Assembly (NCBI RefSeq): GCF_001913155.1
Contig: NZ_CP018760.1
Coordinates: 1,116,001-1,180,000, forward strand
Source of the DNA: Maribacter hydrothermalis
GTDB lineage: Bacteria; Bacteroidota; Bacteroidia; Flavobacteriales; Flavobacteriaceae
Reading direction: 5' to 3'
Length of the DNA: 64,000 bases
The notes under the pieces are model-generated. The model saw only the letters and a list, made by a program, of their open reading frames with translations. It was not told the origin of the DNA and made no database searches. Both the position numbers and the translations under genes were made by a program. Of this stretch, positions 30,762 through 41,016 are shown one piece after another (the stretch's first letter is position 1; the number at the start of each line of letters is the position of its first letter).

Positions 30762-32522
30762 ATGAATAACAATACTGGTTATGAGAGTAATTCTATATTA
30801 GATAAGCTCCCCAAACATCTTTTACAGTATATTAAGCCTCAAAATTATGAGGATTACACACCAATTAACCAAGCAGTATGGCGTTATGTAATGCGTAAAA
30901 ATGTGGATTATTTAAGTAAAGTTGCGCATAAATCTTACTTAGAAGGATTAAAAAAGACCGGAATTTCTATTGACAGCATTCCCAATATGTACGGTATGAA
31001 CCGTATTCTTAAAGATTTGGGATGGGCTGCTGTAGCTGTTGATGGGTTTATTCCCCCTGCTGCATTTATGGAGTTCCAAGCTTATAATGTGCTTGTTATA
31101 GCTTCTGACATTAGACAATTAGAAAACATTGCATATACACCCGCACCAGACATCATTCATGAAGGTGCCGGCCATGCTCCAATTATTGCTAACCCAGAAT
31201 ATGCCGCCTACTTAAGACGTTTTGGAGAAATAGGATGCAAAGCAATTTCAAGTGCTAAGGATTTTGAACTTTATGAGGCCGTACGCCATTTATCTATTAT
31301 TAAAGAAGCTAAAGGCACTGCTTTAGCCGAAATTGAAAAAGCGGAAAAGCATATAGAATTCCTTCAAGAAAATATGGGCGATCCAAGTGAAATGGCTCTT
31401 ATTAGAAATCTTCACTGGTGGACTGTTGAGTACGGGCTTATTGGTACAGTAAATGACCCTAAAATATATGGGGCCGGATTATTATCTTCTATTGGAGAAA
31501 GCCAATGGTGCATGACAAGCGAGGTTAAAAAACTACCTTATTCTATTGAAGCCGCAAGAACTTCGTTTGATATTACCAAGCCACAACCACAACTTTTCGT
31601 TACTCCCGATTTTGCTTTTTTAAGTCAAGTCCTAGAAGATTTTGCCAATACTATGGCATTGAGAAAAGGTGGATTAAGCGGATTACAAAAATTGATAGAT
31701 TCTAAAGAGTTAGGCTCTATTGAACTTAGTACCGGATTACAAGTTTCTGGTAATTTTGAATCCTTAATTGCACATGATGGTAAACCAATTTATTTTCAAA
31801 CCAAAGGAAAATCTGCGCTAGCCTATAGAGAGAAAGAATTAGTAGGTCAAGATATTAATCAACATGAAACAGGTTTTGGCTCTCCTATAGGCCGACTTAA
31901 AGGCATTAATATCCCTATTGAAGAAATGAGCCCTAGAGACCTTAAGGCCTACAAAATATATGAAGGTGAAATGGTTTCTTTAGAGTTTACAGGAGGCATT
32001 AATGTTTCAGGAAAAATAATAACTGGCACTAGAAATCTGCAAGGGCGTATTATTTTAATCACTTTTGAAAACTGCAAAGTAACACACAAAGGCCAGGTGC
32101 TTTTTGAATCTAACGACGAGTTGTATAACATGGCCATTGGTGAAGAAATTGTTTCTGCATACCATGGTCCTGCAGATTTAAAAAGCTTTGATTTATTAGA
32201 CCATACGCTAAGTACTGGAACCATAAATTCAGAAAATAATAGCTTAACCGAACTAGAATCGTATTATAAATTAATACGGGATTTTAGAGATGGAAAAAAC
32301 ACTATTATTTCCAGAACTAAAATCTTTCAAGAAATTATAGAAAAGTACCCAACAGACTGGTTATTACCCATTGAAATTTTTGAATTAGCTATAAAAAGTG
32401 GTGACAAGGAACTAGCTAATACTATTCAAAAACATCTTGAAACTATTAAACATGTACAACCCAACTTAGGCCTATTAATAGATGATGGATTAGAATTGGC
32501 GAGCGTTACAACTATGGCTTAA
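30762..32522 (+). CDS. aromatic amino acid hydroxylase with long C-terminal extension
   Basis: Pterin- and Fe(II)-dependent monooxygenase family (phenylalanine 4-hydroxylase type). The iron ligands are visible: HEGAGH at residues 133-138 (His133, His138) and Glu223 in WWTVEYGLIG, with the substrate/pterin region PNMYGMNRILKDLGWAAVAV before them. The catalytic part ends near residue 300. The remaining ~285 residues are an extension absent from the ~260-300-residue proteobacterial enzymes and have SH3-like strands (EGEMVSLEFTGGINVSGKI). It is divergent from an Lrp regulator. The substrate is probably phenylalanine, but this is not proven by sequence. Confidence 0.88.
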   Translation: MNNNTGYESNSILDKLPKHLLQYIKPQNYEDYTPINQAVWRYVMRKNVDYLSKVAHKSYLEGLKKTGISIDSIPNMYGMNRILKDLGWAAVAVDGFIPPAAFMEFQAYNVLVIASDIRQLENIAYTPAPDIIHEGAGHAPIIANPEYAAYLRRFGEIGCKAISSAKDFELYEAVRHLSIIKEAKGTALAEIEKAEKHIEFLQENMGDPSEMALIRNLHWWTVEYGLIGTVNDPKIYGAGLLSSIGESQWCMTSEVKKLPYSIEAARTSFDITKPQPQLFVTPDFAFLSQVLEDFANTMALRKGGLSGLQKLIDSKELGSIELSTGLQVSGNFESLIAHDGKPIYFQTKGKSALAYREKELVGQDINQHETGFGSPIGRLKGINIPIEEMSPRDLKAYKIYEGEMVSLEFTGGINVSGKIITGTRNLQGRIILITFENCKVTHKGQVLFESNDELYNMAIGEEIVSAYHGPADLKSFDLLDHTLSTGTINSENNSLTELESYYKLIRDFRDGKNTIISRTKIFQEIIEKYPTDWLLPIEIFELAIKSGDKELANTIQKHLETIKHVQPNLGLLIDDGLELASVTTMA

Positions 32523-33126
32523 TGAACTGTAATCCTTCCAAAGATTCTATAGTTTGTTCTTGATAAGTTAAACTCCAACCCATTGAGTTGGTAAGAATAT
32601 AAAATTTTTGAAGTTCACTTATAAGCCTGTTTTCTGCATTACCACGTAATGCAGAAGCTTCTACTTTTTTCATTAAAGAAGCGCTGACTGTTTTCTTTAT
32701 TTTGTTGTAATCAGCGGCATCAAACTGGTTAAGATAATCTGCTGTTACATCGTAGTATTCAAAATCAGGATTTAGCTTAATTTCGGCTTCTGGAATGCTT
32801 TTAATTTTTACCGTTTTAGTTGCCTCGTGAATTTCAAAATCAATTTTACTTAAATCATAAGCAACGGTTACATCAGCATTTACGACCACCAATGCTTTTT
32901 TCTCTGCTCGTAATAACGGGCCAAAAAGCTCTTTTGAATCTTTGTAATTATACACCTCAGCAAAATGACCTTCGGTAACTATTAATTTAGAAACGTTGGC
33001 TATTTCTTGCTGTATAAGCATAGAATTTTCTTCTAAAATAGATTTATCTTCTTTGCCATCATTACAAGAACGAATAATAAAAACAGCTGCCAATGTAATA
33101 AGTACCCCTGCAACAAATTTCCTCAT
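32512..33126 (-). CDS. DUF4230 protein
   Basis: A single N-terminal membrane anchor or signal (MRKFVAGVLITLAAVFIIRSC) is followed by the DUF4230 domain (VSKLIVTEGHFAEVYNYKD, then VVVNADVTVAYDLSKIDFEI and VKIKSIPEAEIKLNPDFEYYD). It overlaps the GSCFA gene upstream by ATGA, so translation is coupled, and its 3' end overlaps the convergent hydroxylase by 11 bp. The function of the domain is unknown. Confidence 0.9.
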   Translation of the reverse strand: MRKFVAGVLITLAAVFIIRSCNDGKEDKSILEENSMLIQQEIANVSKLIVTEGHFAEVYNYKDSKELFGPLLRAEKKALVVVNADVTVAYDLSKIDFEIHEATKTVKIKSIPEAEIKLNPDFEYYDVTADYLNQFDAADYNKIKKTVSASLMKKVEASALRGNAENRLISELQKFYILTNSMGWSLTYQEQTIESLEGLQFIKP

Positions 33127-34082
33127 GCTTCCTTTAAATTAAAATCCATAAACGGATATTTCTTCTTTATATACGCAATTTTACCCCTTAGCGATGTTAA
33201 GAATTTTTGATGGGCCTCTCCATCTGGATTAAAAGCGCTATGCTTTAAACTACGTTGTATCTCATCTACCTTCAACATGGTGTCATATATACTATCCTCC
33301 ATCCACACCTCAACAAATTTCACCCAGATATAATCAATTGCTATTTCATTTGGATGAATCATGTCTTTCCCGTAAAAACGATAATCTCGCAACTCATCCA
33401 TCATTATTTCATAGCTTGGAAAATAAGAGATTTTATCTTGAATCAACACTTTATGAATACCAGTAATTAAATGCGCTTTACTCAATTGATTTTCAACAAA
33501 ACCATCTTTTAAATGTCGTACAGGTGACACAGTAAAAATAAATTGAGCAGTAGAATTCACTGAACGAACCATAGCTATTGTTCGTCTTAAACTTTCTGTA
33601 ACCTTATGCACATCTAGCAATTCTTTGGTGAAATTCGATTGAGGAACTTTATGGCAATTTGCAACAACTTGCATACTATTTGTATTACGATACAACCAAG
33701 CCGTACCTAAGGTAATGATTACATGACTTGCCTTTTTCAATTGAGCACCAGTACTATTTACCGCTTCATTTAATGCCGCAAGTAGTTTTTCTTTGGAGGT
33801 ATTACTTAAACAGGAATGTGCATCAAAACAATGCCATCTTTCATTCATATGAAAAATATCCTCCTCTCTATAAACATCTTGCTGCACAGCTTTTTGAATC
33901 AATTTTTCTATGGCTAACGGATGAAATATAATTCCAAAAGGATTCTGTGTATTTTGAAATTTAAAATGATTCAATTTTTCTCCAATATTCTTAGAAAAAC
34001 ATGAACCTAACAACACTAGTTGACTATTATAGTCAATAGTATTTGCTGTCTTTGATAAGGGTATTTGGGTTAATAATTTCAT
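33123..34082 (-). CDS. GSCFA-domain protein
   Basis: The family is named for the conserved GSCFA-like motif, seen here as LVLLGSCFSKNIGEKLNHF (residues ~25-43), followed by NPFGIIFHPLAIEKL. Further family blocks are HVIITLGTAWLY, FIFTVSPVRHLKDGF, YFPSYEIMMDELRDYRFYG and DMIHPNEIAIDYIW. The fold is an SGNH/GDSL-like hydrolase with the Ser in GSCF and the late DxxHP. The length of 319 is normal. ATGA overlaps couple it to the TPR lipoprotein upstream and the DUF4230 gene downstream. The substrate is unknown. Confidence 0.93.
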   Translation of the reverse strand: MKLLTQIPLSKTANTIDYNSQLVLLGSCFSKNIGEKLNHFKFQNTQNPFGIIFHPLAIEKLIQKAVQQDVYREEDIFHMNERWHCFDAHSCLSNTSKEKLLAALNEAVNSTGAQLKKASHVIITLGTAWLYRNTNSMQVVANCHKVPQSNFTKELLDVHKVTESLRRTIAMVRSVNSTAQFIFTVSPVRHLKDGFVENQLSKAHLITGIHKVLIQDKISYFPSYEIMMDELRDYRFYGKDMIHPNEIAIDYIWVKFVEVWMEDSIYDTMLKVDEIQRSLKHSAFNPDGEAHQKFLTSLRGKIAYIKKKYPFMDFNLKEA

Positions 34083-34933
34083 TTTGGCCTAACACTTTCA
34101 TTCAACTTATGAAAAACTTGATATGGGTAAATTTCATAAATAGCATTATCCTCATTTATGGAATTATTTCCATTTTCAAAGCCCAGCTTCTCCCATTTTA
34201 CACCTTCTTCAACATTACCCAACTTGGTAATGCTTCGTCCCTTAAAATAAAGAGCATCGGCAAAATTTTCATATACCATTAAAGCCATATCAAAAGATTT
34301 CACCGCTTCGTTATAATTACCAAGTTCAAAATCTGCAATACCCAAATAATACCAATCTAAATAATGACAAGCTTCCTGAGGTTCATCTTTAGGAAAGTCT
34401 TTAAACTGTTGTTCTTTACTAAGTAATAAGAATTCTTTGGCTTTAGAAAATTGATTTAATTGCAAGTAATCTAAACCTATATAAAAATTGTATGTATGAT
34501 CCATTACGTAACCATCACCGTACTCTTTTTTGGCTCTCATGAATTCAGAAATAGATTTTAGATAATCTTTCGAAAAAATGCAATTCATAAAACCGCTGTA
34601 ATCCAACCACCTTTTAGGGTCATGCTCTACAGCTTTTTCTAAAAATGGCTTACCCAACTGGTATTTTCTGGCTTTATATAAAGGCATAGCTTTTTGCTGC
34701 CAAAGCCATGCATTATCTGGCTGAATAATTAATGCAGAATCTAAATATTGTTGATGTTCCAAAGAATGTAAAGGAGCATTAAACGATTTTTGGACAAACC
34801 CTTTTATTGCCATAGAGTCGGTAGCTGTTAACACAGTTTTTTCTATGTTTTCGGCTACTTTAAGATTCTTATTTTCTTTGTTAGCCGTATTACACGAGGC
34901 AACACTCAATAAAATGATTAAATACTTTTTCAT
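34079..34933 (-). CDS. TPR lipoprotein
   Basis: The lipobox LLSVASC puts the lipidated Cys at residue 14. The mature part is helical with TPR units, for example QYLDSALIIQPDNAWLWQQK, KPFLEKAVEHDPKRWLDYSG, WYYLGIADFELGNYNEAVKS and FDMALMVYENFADALYFKG. TPRs bind protein partners; here the likely location is the periplasm or the inner leaflet of the outer membrane. It is the first gene of a three-gene coupled operon with GSCFA and DUF4230 proteins. Confidence 0.88.
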   Translation of the reverse strand: MKKYLIILLSVASCNTANKENKNLKVAENIEKTVLTATDSMAIKGFVQKSFNAPLHSLEHQQYLDSALIIQPDNAWLWQQKAMPLYKARKYQLGKPFLEKAVEHDPKRWLDYSGFMNCIFSKDYLKSISEFMRAKKEYGDGYVMDHTYNFYIGLDYLQLNQFSKAKEFLLLSKEQQFKDFPKDEPQEACHYLDWYYLGIADFELGNYNEAVKSFDMALMVYENFADALYFKGRSITKLGNVEEGVKWEKLGFENGNNSINEDNAIYEIYPYQVFHKLNESVRPK

Positions 34934-35018
34934 AATACTATCGTTTATATAGCATCTTCAATTTAATATATTAAAGAGGTTTTAACTATACTTTGAAGAT
35001 AGTATTAAATACTATTTA

Positions 35019-35067
35019 AAAACGATTACTACGTAAAAAACCCGTAGTTACGTAGTAATCGTTTTTT
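35019..35067 (-). terminator. terminator downstream of alaS
   Basis: A long inverted repeat with 17-bp arms (AAAACGATTACTACGTA and its complement) and A/T tracts on both sides ends the alaS transcript. Confidence 0.9.
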
Positions 35068-35074
35068 GTAAATC

Positions 35075-37693
35075 TTATTTAGTTAGGTAAACCTTGGCTT
35101 TTTCTAAAGCTTCAGCAATCCCTGCCGGATTTTTACCACCAGCTGTTGCAAAGAATGGTTGGCCACCGCCACCTCCTTGTATATATTTACCCAATTCCCT
35201 TACAATTGCACCTGCATTTAATCCTTTTGCAGTTACCAATTCTTTTGACACATAGCAGGATAATAAAGCTTTCCCATCTTGTTCAGCTCCAAATAACAAA
35301 AACAAATTGTCTTTATTACTGCCTATATCAAAACATAGGTCTTTTATACCGCCTGCATCTAAATCTATATGCTTAGCAAGAAACTGCACTCCGTTTACTT
35401 CCTCTAATTCTTGCAATAAATCGCCTTTTAAATTTTTTGCTTTGTCCTTTAATAACTCCGCAACTTGCTTTTTAAGACTACTATTTTCTTCTTGTAAACC
35501 AACTAAACTTTTAACAGGGTCTTGCGAATTTCCTAAAGCATCTTTTATCTTAGTTAAAAGGGTATCATTATCAACGTGAAAATCTTTAACCGCGTCGCCT
35601 GTAATTGCTTCTATTCTTCGTATACCTGCTGCTACAGCGCCTTCTGACTTAATTTTAAACTGCCAGATATCTCCAGTATTTTTAACATGTGTACCACCAC
35701 ATAATTCTATTGATTGACCAAATTTAATGGTACGTACAGCGTCGCCATATTTTTCACCAAACAATGCCATTGCACCTTCTTCGATAGCATCTTTCATTGG
35801 TACATTTCTATTCTCTTGCAATTGTAATTGTCCATCAATACGCGCATTTACAAAGTTTTCAACTTCTCTTAACTCATCTGAAGTAAGTTTTGAAAAATGA
35901 GAAAAATCGAATCGTAAATATTTAGAGTGCACGGAAGAACCTTTTTGCTCCACATGCTTGCCCAGAATTTCTCGTAATGCTTGATGTAGTAAATGTGTCG
36001 CCGTATGGTTCGCCTCTGTTCTACTACGTTGTTTTTTATCTACAACGGCTTTAAAACTCTCACCTAAGTGCTTTGGTAAGTTTTTTGCAAAATGTATAAT
36101 TTCGTTATTCTCTTTCTTGGTGTCTGTTATATAAACCACATCGCCATGAACATCTTCCAAATAGCCTTTATCCCCTACTTGACCACCACCTTCGGCATAA
36201 AACGGAGTAAGGTTAAATACCAATTGAAACTGAGTGCCATCTTTCTTTGAAACTACTTTACGATATTTTGTAATCTTTACCTCAACATCTAGCATATCAT
36301 AACCAACAAATTCTTGTTCATTATCATCCTGTAGTATTTCCCAATCTTCTTTTGATATTTCTGATGCCGATTTGGAACGATTTTTTTGCTTTTGCATCGC
36401 TTTATCAAAACCAACTTCATCTAATTTATATCCCTTTTCACTTAAAATTAAAGCCGTAAGGTCTATAGGAAAACCGAATGTATCATATAACTCAAAAGCT
36501 TTACCTCCATCAACAGTTTCACCTTTTGTATTTGCTATAATACTATCAAGCAATACCAATCCTTGATCTAATGTTTTTAAGAAAGAATACTCCTCCTCCT
36601 TAATTACATTTTCTATTAATTGTTTTTGTTCCTTCAGTTCCGGGAACGCATCGCCTAAAGAACCAGTTAGTACTTTAACTAAACGAAACATAAAAGGCTC
36701 TTTTGTATTTAAAAACGTAAAACCGTAACGCACAGCCCTTCTAAGTATTCTTCTAATTACATATCCTGCACCCGTATTACTTGGTAGTTGCCCATCAGCA
36801 ATTGAAAAAGATACGGCTCTTATATGATCACTAATAACACGTATGGCAATATCAACTTCTTCATTTTTGCCATAGTCGGAATTTGTAATCGTTTCAATTT
36901 CCCGAATTATTGGAGTAAAAATATCAGTATCGTAGTTAGACTGTACTCCTTGTAAAACCATACAAAGACGTTCAAATCCCATACCGGTATCTACGTGCTT
37001 TGCTGGTAAACTTTCTAAGGAACCATTGGCTTTTCGATTGTATTGCATGAATACTAAATTCCAGATTTCCACTACTTGTGGATGATCTTGATTTACAAGA
37101 CTAGCGCCAGAAACTTTAGCTTTTTCTTCTTTTGAACGAATATCTACGTGAATCTCAGAACATGGTCCGCATGGACCTTGATCGCCCATTTCCCAAAAAT
37201 TATCCTTTTTATTACCCTTTATAATTCTATCTACAGGCACAATTTTATTCCAAAGTTCAAAAGCTTCATGATCCATTTCTAATTGGTCAGCGTCATTACT
37301 ACCTTCAAAAATAGAAACATAAAGACTATCCTTATCTATTTTAAGAACATCCGTTAGCAATTCCCAAGCCCAATTAATCGCATCTTCCTTAAAGTAATCT
37401 CCAAAACTCCAGTTTCCAAGCATTTCAAACATGGTATGGTGATAGGTATCTTTACCTACCTCCTCTAAATCATTATGCTTGCCACTAACACGTAAACACT
37501 TTTGTGTATCAACAACTCTGGCATTTTTAGACTGACTTATGCCTAAAAAGTACTCTTTAAACTGGTTCATACCAGCATTTGTAAAAAGTAAGGTTGGGTC
37601 ATCTTTAATAACCATTGGAGCGGAAGGCACAATCTTATGACCTTTATCTTTGAAAAAATTCAGAAATTGTTTTCTTGTATCTTTGGAGTTCAT
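35075..37693 (-). CDS. alaS: alanine--tRNA ligase
   Basis: Class II synthetase of 872 residues. The catalytic core starts [20 protein letters not shown], followed by [17 protein letters not shown] and [15 protein letters not shown]. The editing domain carries [16 protein letters not shown] (zinc-binding HxxxH) and [13 protein letters not shown] (CxxxH), and the C-Ala domain is glycine-rich at its end ([17 protein letters not shown]). Full length, no shift. Transcribed away from the M23 peptidase gene and ended by a strong hairpin. Confidence 0.98.
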   Translation of the reverse strand: MNSKDTRKQFLNFFKDKGHKIVPSAPMVIKDDPTLLFTNAGMNQFKEYFLGISQSKNARVVDTQKCLRVSGKHNDLEEVGKDTYHHTMFEMLGNWSFGDYFKEDAINWAWELLTDVLKIDKDSLYVSIFEGSNDADQLEMDHEAFELWNKIVPVDRIIKGNKKDNFWEMGDQGPCGPCSEIHVDIRSKEEKAKVSGASLVNQDHPQVVEIWNLVFMQYNRKANGSLESLPAKHVDTGMGFERLCMVLQGVQSNYDTDIFTPIIREIETITNSDYGKNEEVDIAIRVISDHIRAVSFSIADGQLPSNTGAGYVIRRILRRAVRYGFTFLNTKEPFMFRLVKVLTGSLGDAFPELKEQKQLIENVIKEEEYSFLKTLDQGLVLLDSIIANTKGETVDGGKAFELYDTFGFPIDLTALILSEKGYKLDEVGFDKAMQKQKNRSKSASEISKEDWEILQDDNEQEFVGYDMLDVEVKITKYRKVVSKKDGTQFQLVFNLTPFYAEGGGQVGDKGYLEDVHGDVVYITDTKKENNEIIHFAKNLPKHLGESFKAVVDKKQRSRTEANHTATHLLHQALREILGKHVEQKGSSVHSKYLRFDFSHFSKLTSDELREVENFVNARIDGQLQLQENRNVPMKDAIEEGAMALFGEKYGDAVRTIKFGQSIELCGGTHVKNTGDIWQFKIKSEGAVAAGIRRIEAITGDAVKDFHVDNDTLLTKIKDALGNSQDPVKSLVGLQEENSSLKKQVAELLKDKAKNLKGDLLQELEEVNGVQFLAKHIDLDAGGIKDLCFDIGSNKDNLFLLFGAEQDGKALLSCYVSKELVTAKGLNAGAIVRELGKYIQGGGGGQPFFATAGGKNPAGIAEALEKAKVYLTK

Positions 37694-37743
37694 CTAAAAT
37701 GCTAAGCTTTTACAAATTTTAACGGTTTATATAAAACTATTTT

Positions 37744-37751
37744 TATATTTG
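37744..37751 (+). promoter_or_regulatory. promoter -7 box for the M23 operon
   Basis: TATATTTG matches TAnnTTTG, 46 bp before the ATG at 37798, in the divergent region with alaS. No convincing -33 element was seen. Confidence 0.45.
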
Positions 37752-37797
37752 TTTGTTCCCATAATATTAAAGCACAAAAATAGGATAAATAACATTC

Positions 37798-38775
37798 ATG
37801 TCTAAGGTAAAATACTATTACGACCCAGACACGCTGTCGTACCGCAAAATAGAACCCGAAAAATCTAAACGTTATAGAAATATAACATTGTTTGTTTTGG
37901 GATCTTGCCTATTTGGACTTTTAGGGTTAATTCTTCTTTTGAACACCAATGTTGTCAATACGCCAAGAGAGCTTTCTCTTTCTCGTGAAGTAAAAAATTA
38001 CGAGCTTCAATATGAATTGTTGAATAAAAAAATGGAACAGATTGAAGAAGTTTTAGGAAATATTGAAGAACGGGACAATAATATTTACCGCCTATATTTT
38101 GAAGCAAACCCAATACCCGATGAACAACGTAAGGCAGGTTTTGGGGGAATAAATCGCTACAAATCATTAGAAGGCTTTAACAATTCTGAAATGATCGTTT
38201 CAACCACAAAAAGGTTAGACATCATTAAAAAACAAATGACTATACAGTCTAAATCTTTAGATGAGATAACCAAGCTAGCCGAAGAAAAAGAAAAACTATT
38301 AATGTCTATACCTGCTATTCAACCCATTAACAACGAAGACCTTACACGTATGGCTTCTGGTTATGGATGGAGGTCCGACCCTTTTACAAAGGCTAGAAAA
38401 ATGCATTATGGCATGGATTTTACTGCACCAAAAGGCACTCCAATTTATGCTTCAGGTGACGGTAAAGTTACACGCGCCGACAATAACTCATCCGGTTACG
38501 GCAAACATATTCGTATTGAACATGGCTATGGATATTTGAGCCTATATGGGCATTTAAGCGAATACAATGTAAAACCAGGCCAAAAAGTTAAGCGTGGAGA
38601 TTTAATTGGCTTTGTAGGCAGTACCGGAAGGTCAGAAGCACCACACTTACATTATGAAGTTTGGAAAGAAAATGACAGAATTAACCCTATTAATTTCTAC
38701 TATGGCAGTTTATCGCCTGAAGAATTTGAGAATATGTTGAAATTCGCTAATCAAGAAAACCAATCTTTAGATTAA
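37798..38775 (+). CDS. M23 family peptidoglycan endopeptidase, membrane-anchored
   Basis: One N-terminal membrane helix (about 28-50, TLFVLGSCLFGLLGLILLL), a coiled-coil region (about 60-165) and a C-terminal LytM domain. The zinc motif HxxxD is at His203/Asp207 (MHYGMDFTAPKG), and HxH is at His283/His285 (APHLHYEVW). All four ligand positions are present, so it is probably active on peptide crosslinks rather than an inactive EnvC-like activator. The stop TAA overlaps the next ATG by one base, so it is coupled to the MerR-type gene. Confidence 0.94.
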   Translation: MSKVKYYYDPDTLSYRKIEPEKSKRYRNITLFVLGSCLFGLLGLILLLNTNVVNTPRELSLSREVKNYELQYELLNKKMEQIEEVLGNIEERDNNIYRLYFEANPIPDEQRKAGFGGINRYKSLEGFNNSEMIVSTTKRLDIIKKQMTIQSKSLDEITKLAEEKEKLLMSIPAIQPINNEDLTRMASGYGWRSDPFTKARKMHYGMDFTAPKGTPIYASGDGKVTRADNNSSGYGKHIRIEHGYGYLSLYGHLSEYNVKPGQKVKRGDLIGFVGSTGRSEAPHLHYEVWKENDRINPINFYYGSLSPEEFENMLKFANQENQSLD

Positions 38776-39104
38776 TGCAGATAGACCTTCCAGAAAAAAG
38801 ATATTATGGCATCGGTGAAGTGGCCCGAGCATTTGGAGTCAACGCCTCATTGATTCGCTTTTGGGAAAAAGAATTCGACGTGCTCCAGCCTAAAAAAAAT
38901 GCAAAAGGCAATAGAAAATTTACGCCGCAAGACATTAAAAATCTTCAATTAATTTATCATTTGGTAAAAGAAAGAGGCTTTACACTCGACGGAGCTAGAA
39001 TTCACCTTAAAGAAGAAAAACAAAAAACACTTTCCAATTTTGATATTATTCAGAAACTGGAGCGAGTAAAAGCAGAATTGAATAAAATAAAAGACCAATT
39101 ATAA
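38775..39104 (+). CDS. MerR-family transcriptional regulator, short
   Basis: An N-terminal MerR winged helix-turn-helix (YYGIGEVARAFGVNASLIRF, WEKEFDVLQP, NRKFTPQDIKNLQLIYHLVK) is followed by a short helical tail; 109 residues in total. No metal-binding cysteines or effector domain are present. The gene overlaps the M23 peptidase and precedes LemA; this order is common in Flavobacteriaceae. Targets are unknown. Confidence 0.9.
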   Translation: MQIDLPEKRYYGIGEVARAFGVNASLIRFWEKEFDVLQPKKNAKGNRKFTPQDIKNLQLIYHLVKERGFTLDGARIHLKEEKQKTLSNFDIIQKLERVKAELNKIKDQL

Positions 39105-39114
39105 CACAACCATT

Positions 39115-39714
39115 ATGAAAAAAGGACTAATTGCATTAATCGTCATTGCTGTAATAGCATTTGGCTTATACCAATGGGGCGTAGGCTTCAACAACACTGC
39201 CGTAGCACTAAAGGAAACTTCTACCAAAACTTGGGCCAACGTAGAAAGTGCCTACCAACGTAGAAATGACCTTATTGGGAACTTAGTAAAAACCGTACAA
39301 GGTGCTGCCGATTTTGAAAGAGGAACGTTAACCGATGTTATCGAAGCAAGAGCAAAAGCAACTTCGGTTAGTATAGACCCAGCTAATATTACTCCAGAAC
39401 AATTAGCTCAGTTTAACCAAGCACAAAGCGGTCTTAGCAGCGCATTAAGTAGATTATTGGTAACTGTGGAACGCTATCCTGATTTAAAAGCGAATCAGAA
39501 CTTTCTTGAACTACAATCGCAATTAGAAGGCACAGAGAATAGAATCAACGTTGCTAGAGACAGATTCAACGCAACGGTAGAACCTTATAACCTACACATT
39601 AAAAAATTCCCTAATTCCATTTTAGCAGGTATCTTTAATTTTAATGAATTGGCATATTATAAGGCTGATGCAGGCTCTGAGAATGCACCAGATGTGAACT
39701 TTGATTTCGATTAA
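39115..39714 (+). CDS. LemA family protein
   Basis: A short N-terminal membrane helix (LIALIVIAVIAFGLYQW) is followed by the LemA four-helix core, with the family blocks WANVESAYQRRNDLIGNLVK, RLLVTVERYPDLKANQNFL and ENRINVARDRFNATVEPYN, and the closing IKKFPNSILAGIFNF. 199 residues is the usual length. Followed 6 bp later by two TPM-domain genes, the standard LemA-TPM-TPM cluster of Bacteroidota. The exact role of LemA is unknown. Confidence 0.95.
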   Translation: MKKGLIALIVIAVIAFGLYQWGVGFNNTAVALKETSTKTWANVESAYQRRNDLIGNLVKTVQGAADFERGTLTDVIEARAKATSVSIDPANITPEQLAQFNQAQSGLSSALSRLLVTVERYPDLKANQNFLELQSQLEGTENRINVARDRFNATVEPYNLHIKKFPNSILAGIFNFNELAYYKADAGSENAPDVNFDFD

Positions 39715-39720
39715 TTATTT

Positions 39721-40158
39721 ATGTCAAAAGTAGAAGACTTTTTAACAGCATCGGAAGAGCAAGAGATAGTACAAGCTATTCTTGAAGCAGAAAAAAATAC
39801 TTCTGGCGAAATTAGGGTGCATATTGAAGCTCACACGCGTAAAGAACATTACGAACGTGCAAAAGAGGTATTCCATTTATTAAAAATGGATAACACCAAA
39901 CAAGAAAATGGTGTATTGATCTATGTAGCCGTAAACGACAAAAAATTTGTTATTTGTGGCGATAAAGGAATAGACCATGTTGTACCCAAAGACTTTTGGC
40001 AAACTACTAAAAATAGCATCCAAACACATTTTGAAAAAGGAGCGTTTAAAGACGGACTTGTAGCTGGAATAATAAAAGCTGGAGAAGAATTAAGAACTCA
40101 TTTTCCTTGGCAATCTGATGACACCAACGAACTAAGCAATGAGATATCTAAAGGTTAG
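39721..40158 (+). CDS. TPM-domain protein, cytosolic form
   Basis: 145 residues without signal peptide. The TPM fold (TLP18.3/Psb32/MOLO-1) is seen in FLTASEEQEIVQAILEAEK, NTSGEIRVHIEAHTRKEHY, NGVLIYVAVNDKKFVICGD and GIDHVVPKDFW. Its 3' end overlaps the next TPM gene by 20 bp, so the two are coupled. Function unknown; plant relatives assist photosystem repair, which says little here. Confidence 0.9.
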   Translation: MSKVEDFLTASEEQEIVQAILEAEKNTSGEIRVHIEAHTRKEHYERAKEVFHLLKMDNTKQENGVLIYVAVNDKKFVICGDKGIDHVVPKDFWQTTKNSIQTHFEKGAFKDGLVAGIIKAGEELRTHFPWQSDDTNELSNEISKG

Positions 40159-40933
40159 CCTTGTTATACTTTTTCTTTGGTGCAAGCCAGTATGGAGTCA
40201 GTTTGAAATTCCCGAAAAACCTGCGTTGCAAACCAGTGTATACGACTACATTGACTTACTTGGAGACCAACAAAAAAAGGCTTTAAGCCAAAAATTAGTA
40301 CGCTATTCCGACAGTACTTCTACCCAAATAGTAATTACCATTATCGCTACAACAAAAGGAGAAGATATTAATTATTTGGGTGCAAACTGGGGACAAAAAT
40401 GGGGTATTGGTCAAGAAGGAAAAGATAATGGCATTCTAATTATCCTAGCACAAGACGACCGCAAAATTGCTATTAGTACAGGTTATGGCGTTGAAGGCGC
40501 ATTAACTGATGCACTTTCTAAAAGAATTATTGAAAACATTATTTTACCCGAGTTTAGAACAGGTAATTTTTACGGTGGCTTAGACAAAGGAGCAGATGTA
40601 ATTTTCCAAGTACTAAATGGTGAGTTTCAAGAGGATCGTACTTTTGACTCTAATGAAGGTTTCCCTTTTTCATCAATGTTACCTTTTATAATTTTTATGG
40701 TTATCCTTTTTATTCTTTGGAGTCGCAAAAACAACGGCAATAATAATGGAAATGGTGGTAAACGCGGTGGTTTAAGTCCGTGGGACATGATAATCCTAAG
40801 CAATATGGGCCGCTCTAATGGCTCTGGCGGATTCGGTGGAAGTAGCGGAGGCGGAAGCTTCGGCGGTGGCGGATTTGGAGGAGGCTTTGGCGGCGGCGGA
40901 TTCGGCGGCGGCGGTGCTTCTGGAGGATGGTAA
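40139..40933 (+). CDS. TPM-domain protein with signal peptide, membrane helix and Gly-rich tail
   Basis: A signal peptide (MRYLKVSLVILFLWCKPVWS) is followed by a TPM domain (about 30-160; VYDYIDLLGDQQKKALSQKL, STSTQIVITIIATTKGEDI, LAQDDRKIAISTGYGVEGAL). A membrane helix follows (about 182-196, LPFIIFMVILFILWS), then a cytosolic tail of almost pure Gly/Phe/Ser repeats (GGFGG, GGGSFGGG) ending ASGGW. This tail is typical of the secreted TPM group. Last gene of the M23-MerR-LemA-TPM-TPM run. Confidence 0.92.
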   Translation: MRYLKVSLVILFLWCKPVWSQFEIPEKPALQTSVYDYIDLLGDQQKKALSQKLVRYSDSTSTQIVITIIATTKGEDINYLGANWGQKWGIGQEGKDNGILIILAQDDRKIAISTGYGVEGALTDALSKRIIENIILPEFRTGNFYGGLDKGADVIFQVLNGEFQEDRTFDSNEGFPFSSMLPFIIFMVILFILWSRKNNGNNNGNGGKRGGLSPWDMIILSNMGRSNGSGGFGGSSGGGSFGGGGFGGGFGGGGFGGGGASGGW

Positions 40934-41016
40934 GTTGGTTACTTCGGCTGCGCTCAGTACAAGTGTTGGTTGCTGGTTAAATCTCCAAAAAAATAATTAA
41001 ACAATTCCTGTAAATT

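Noticed and set aside
35019..35067. Long inverted repeat as a regulatory site or mobile repeat
   Set aside because: It lies right behind the alaS stop with A/T tracts and no second copy in the window; a terminator explains it.
40818..41000. Ala/Ser-rich 60-codon ORF
   Set aside because: It is the +1/+2 frame of the Gly-rich tail of the TPM protein.
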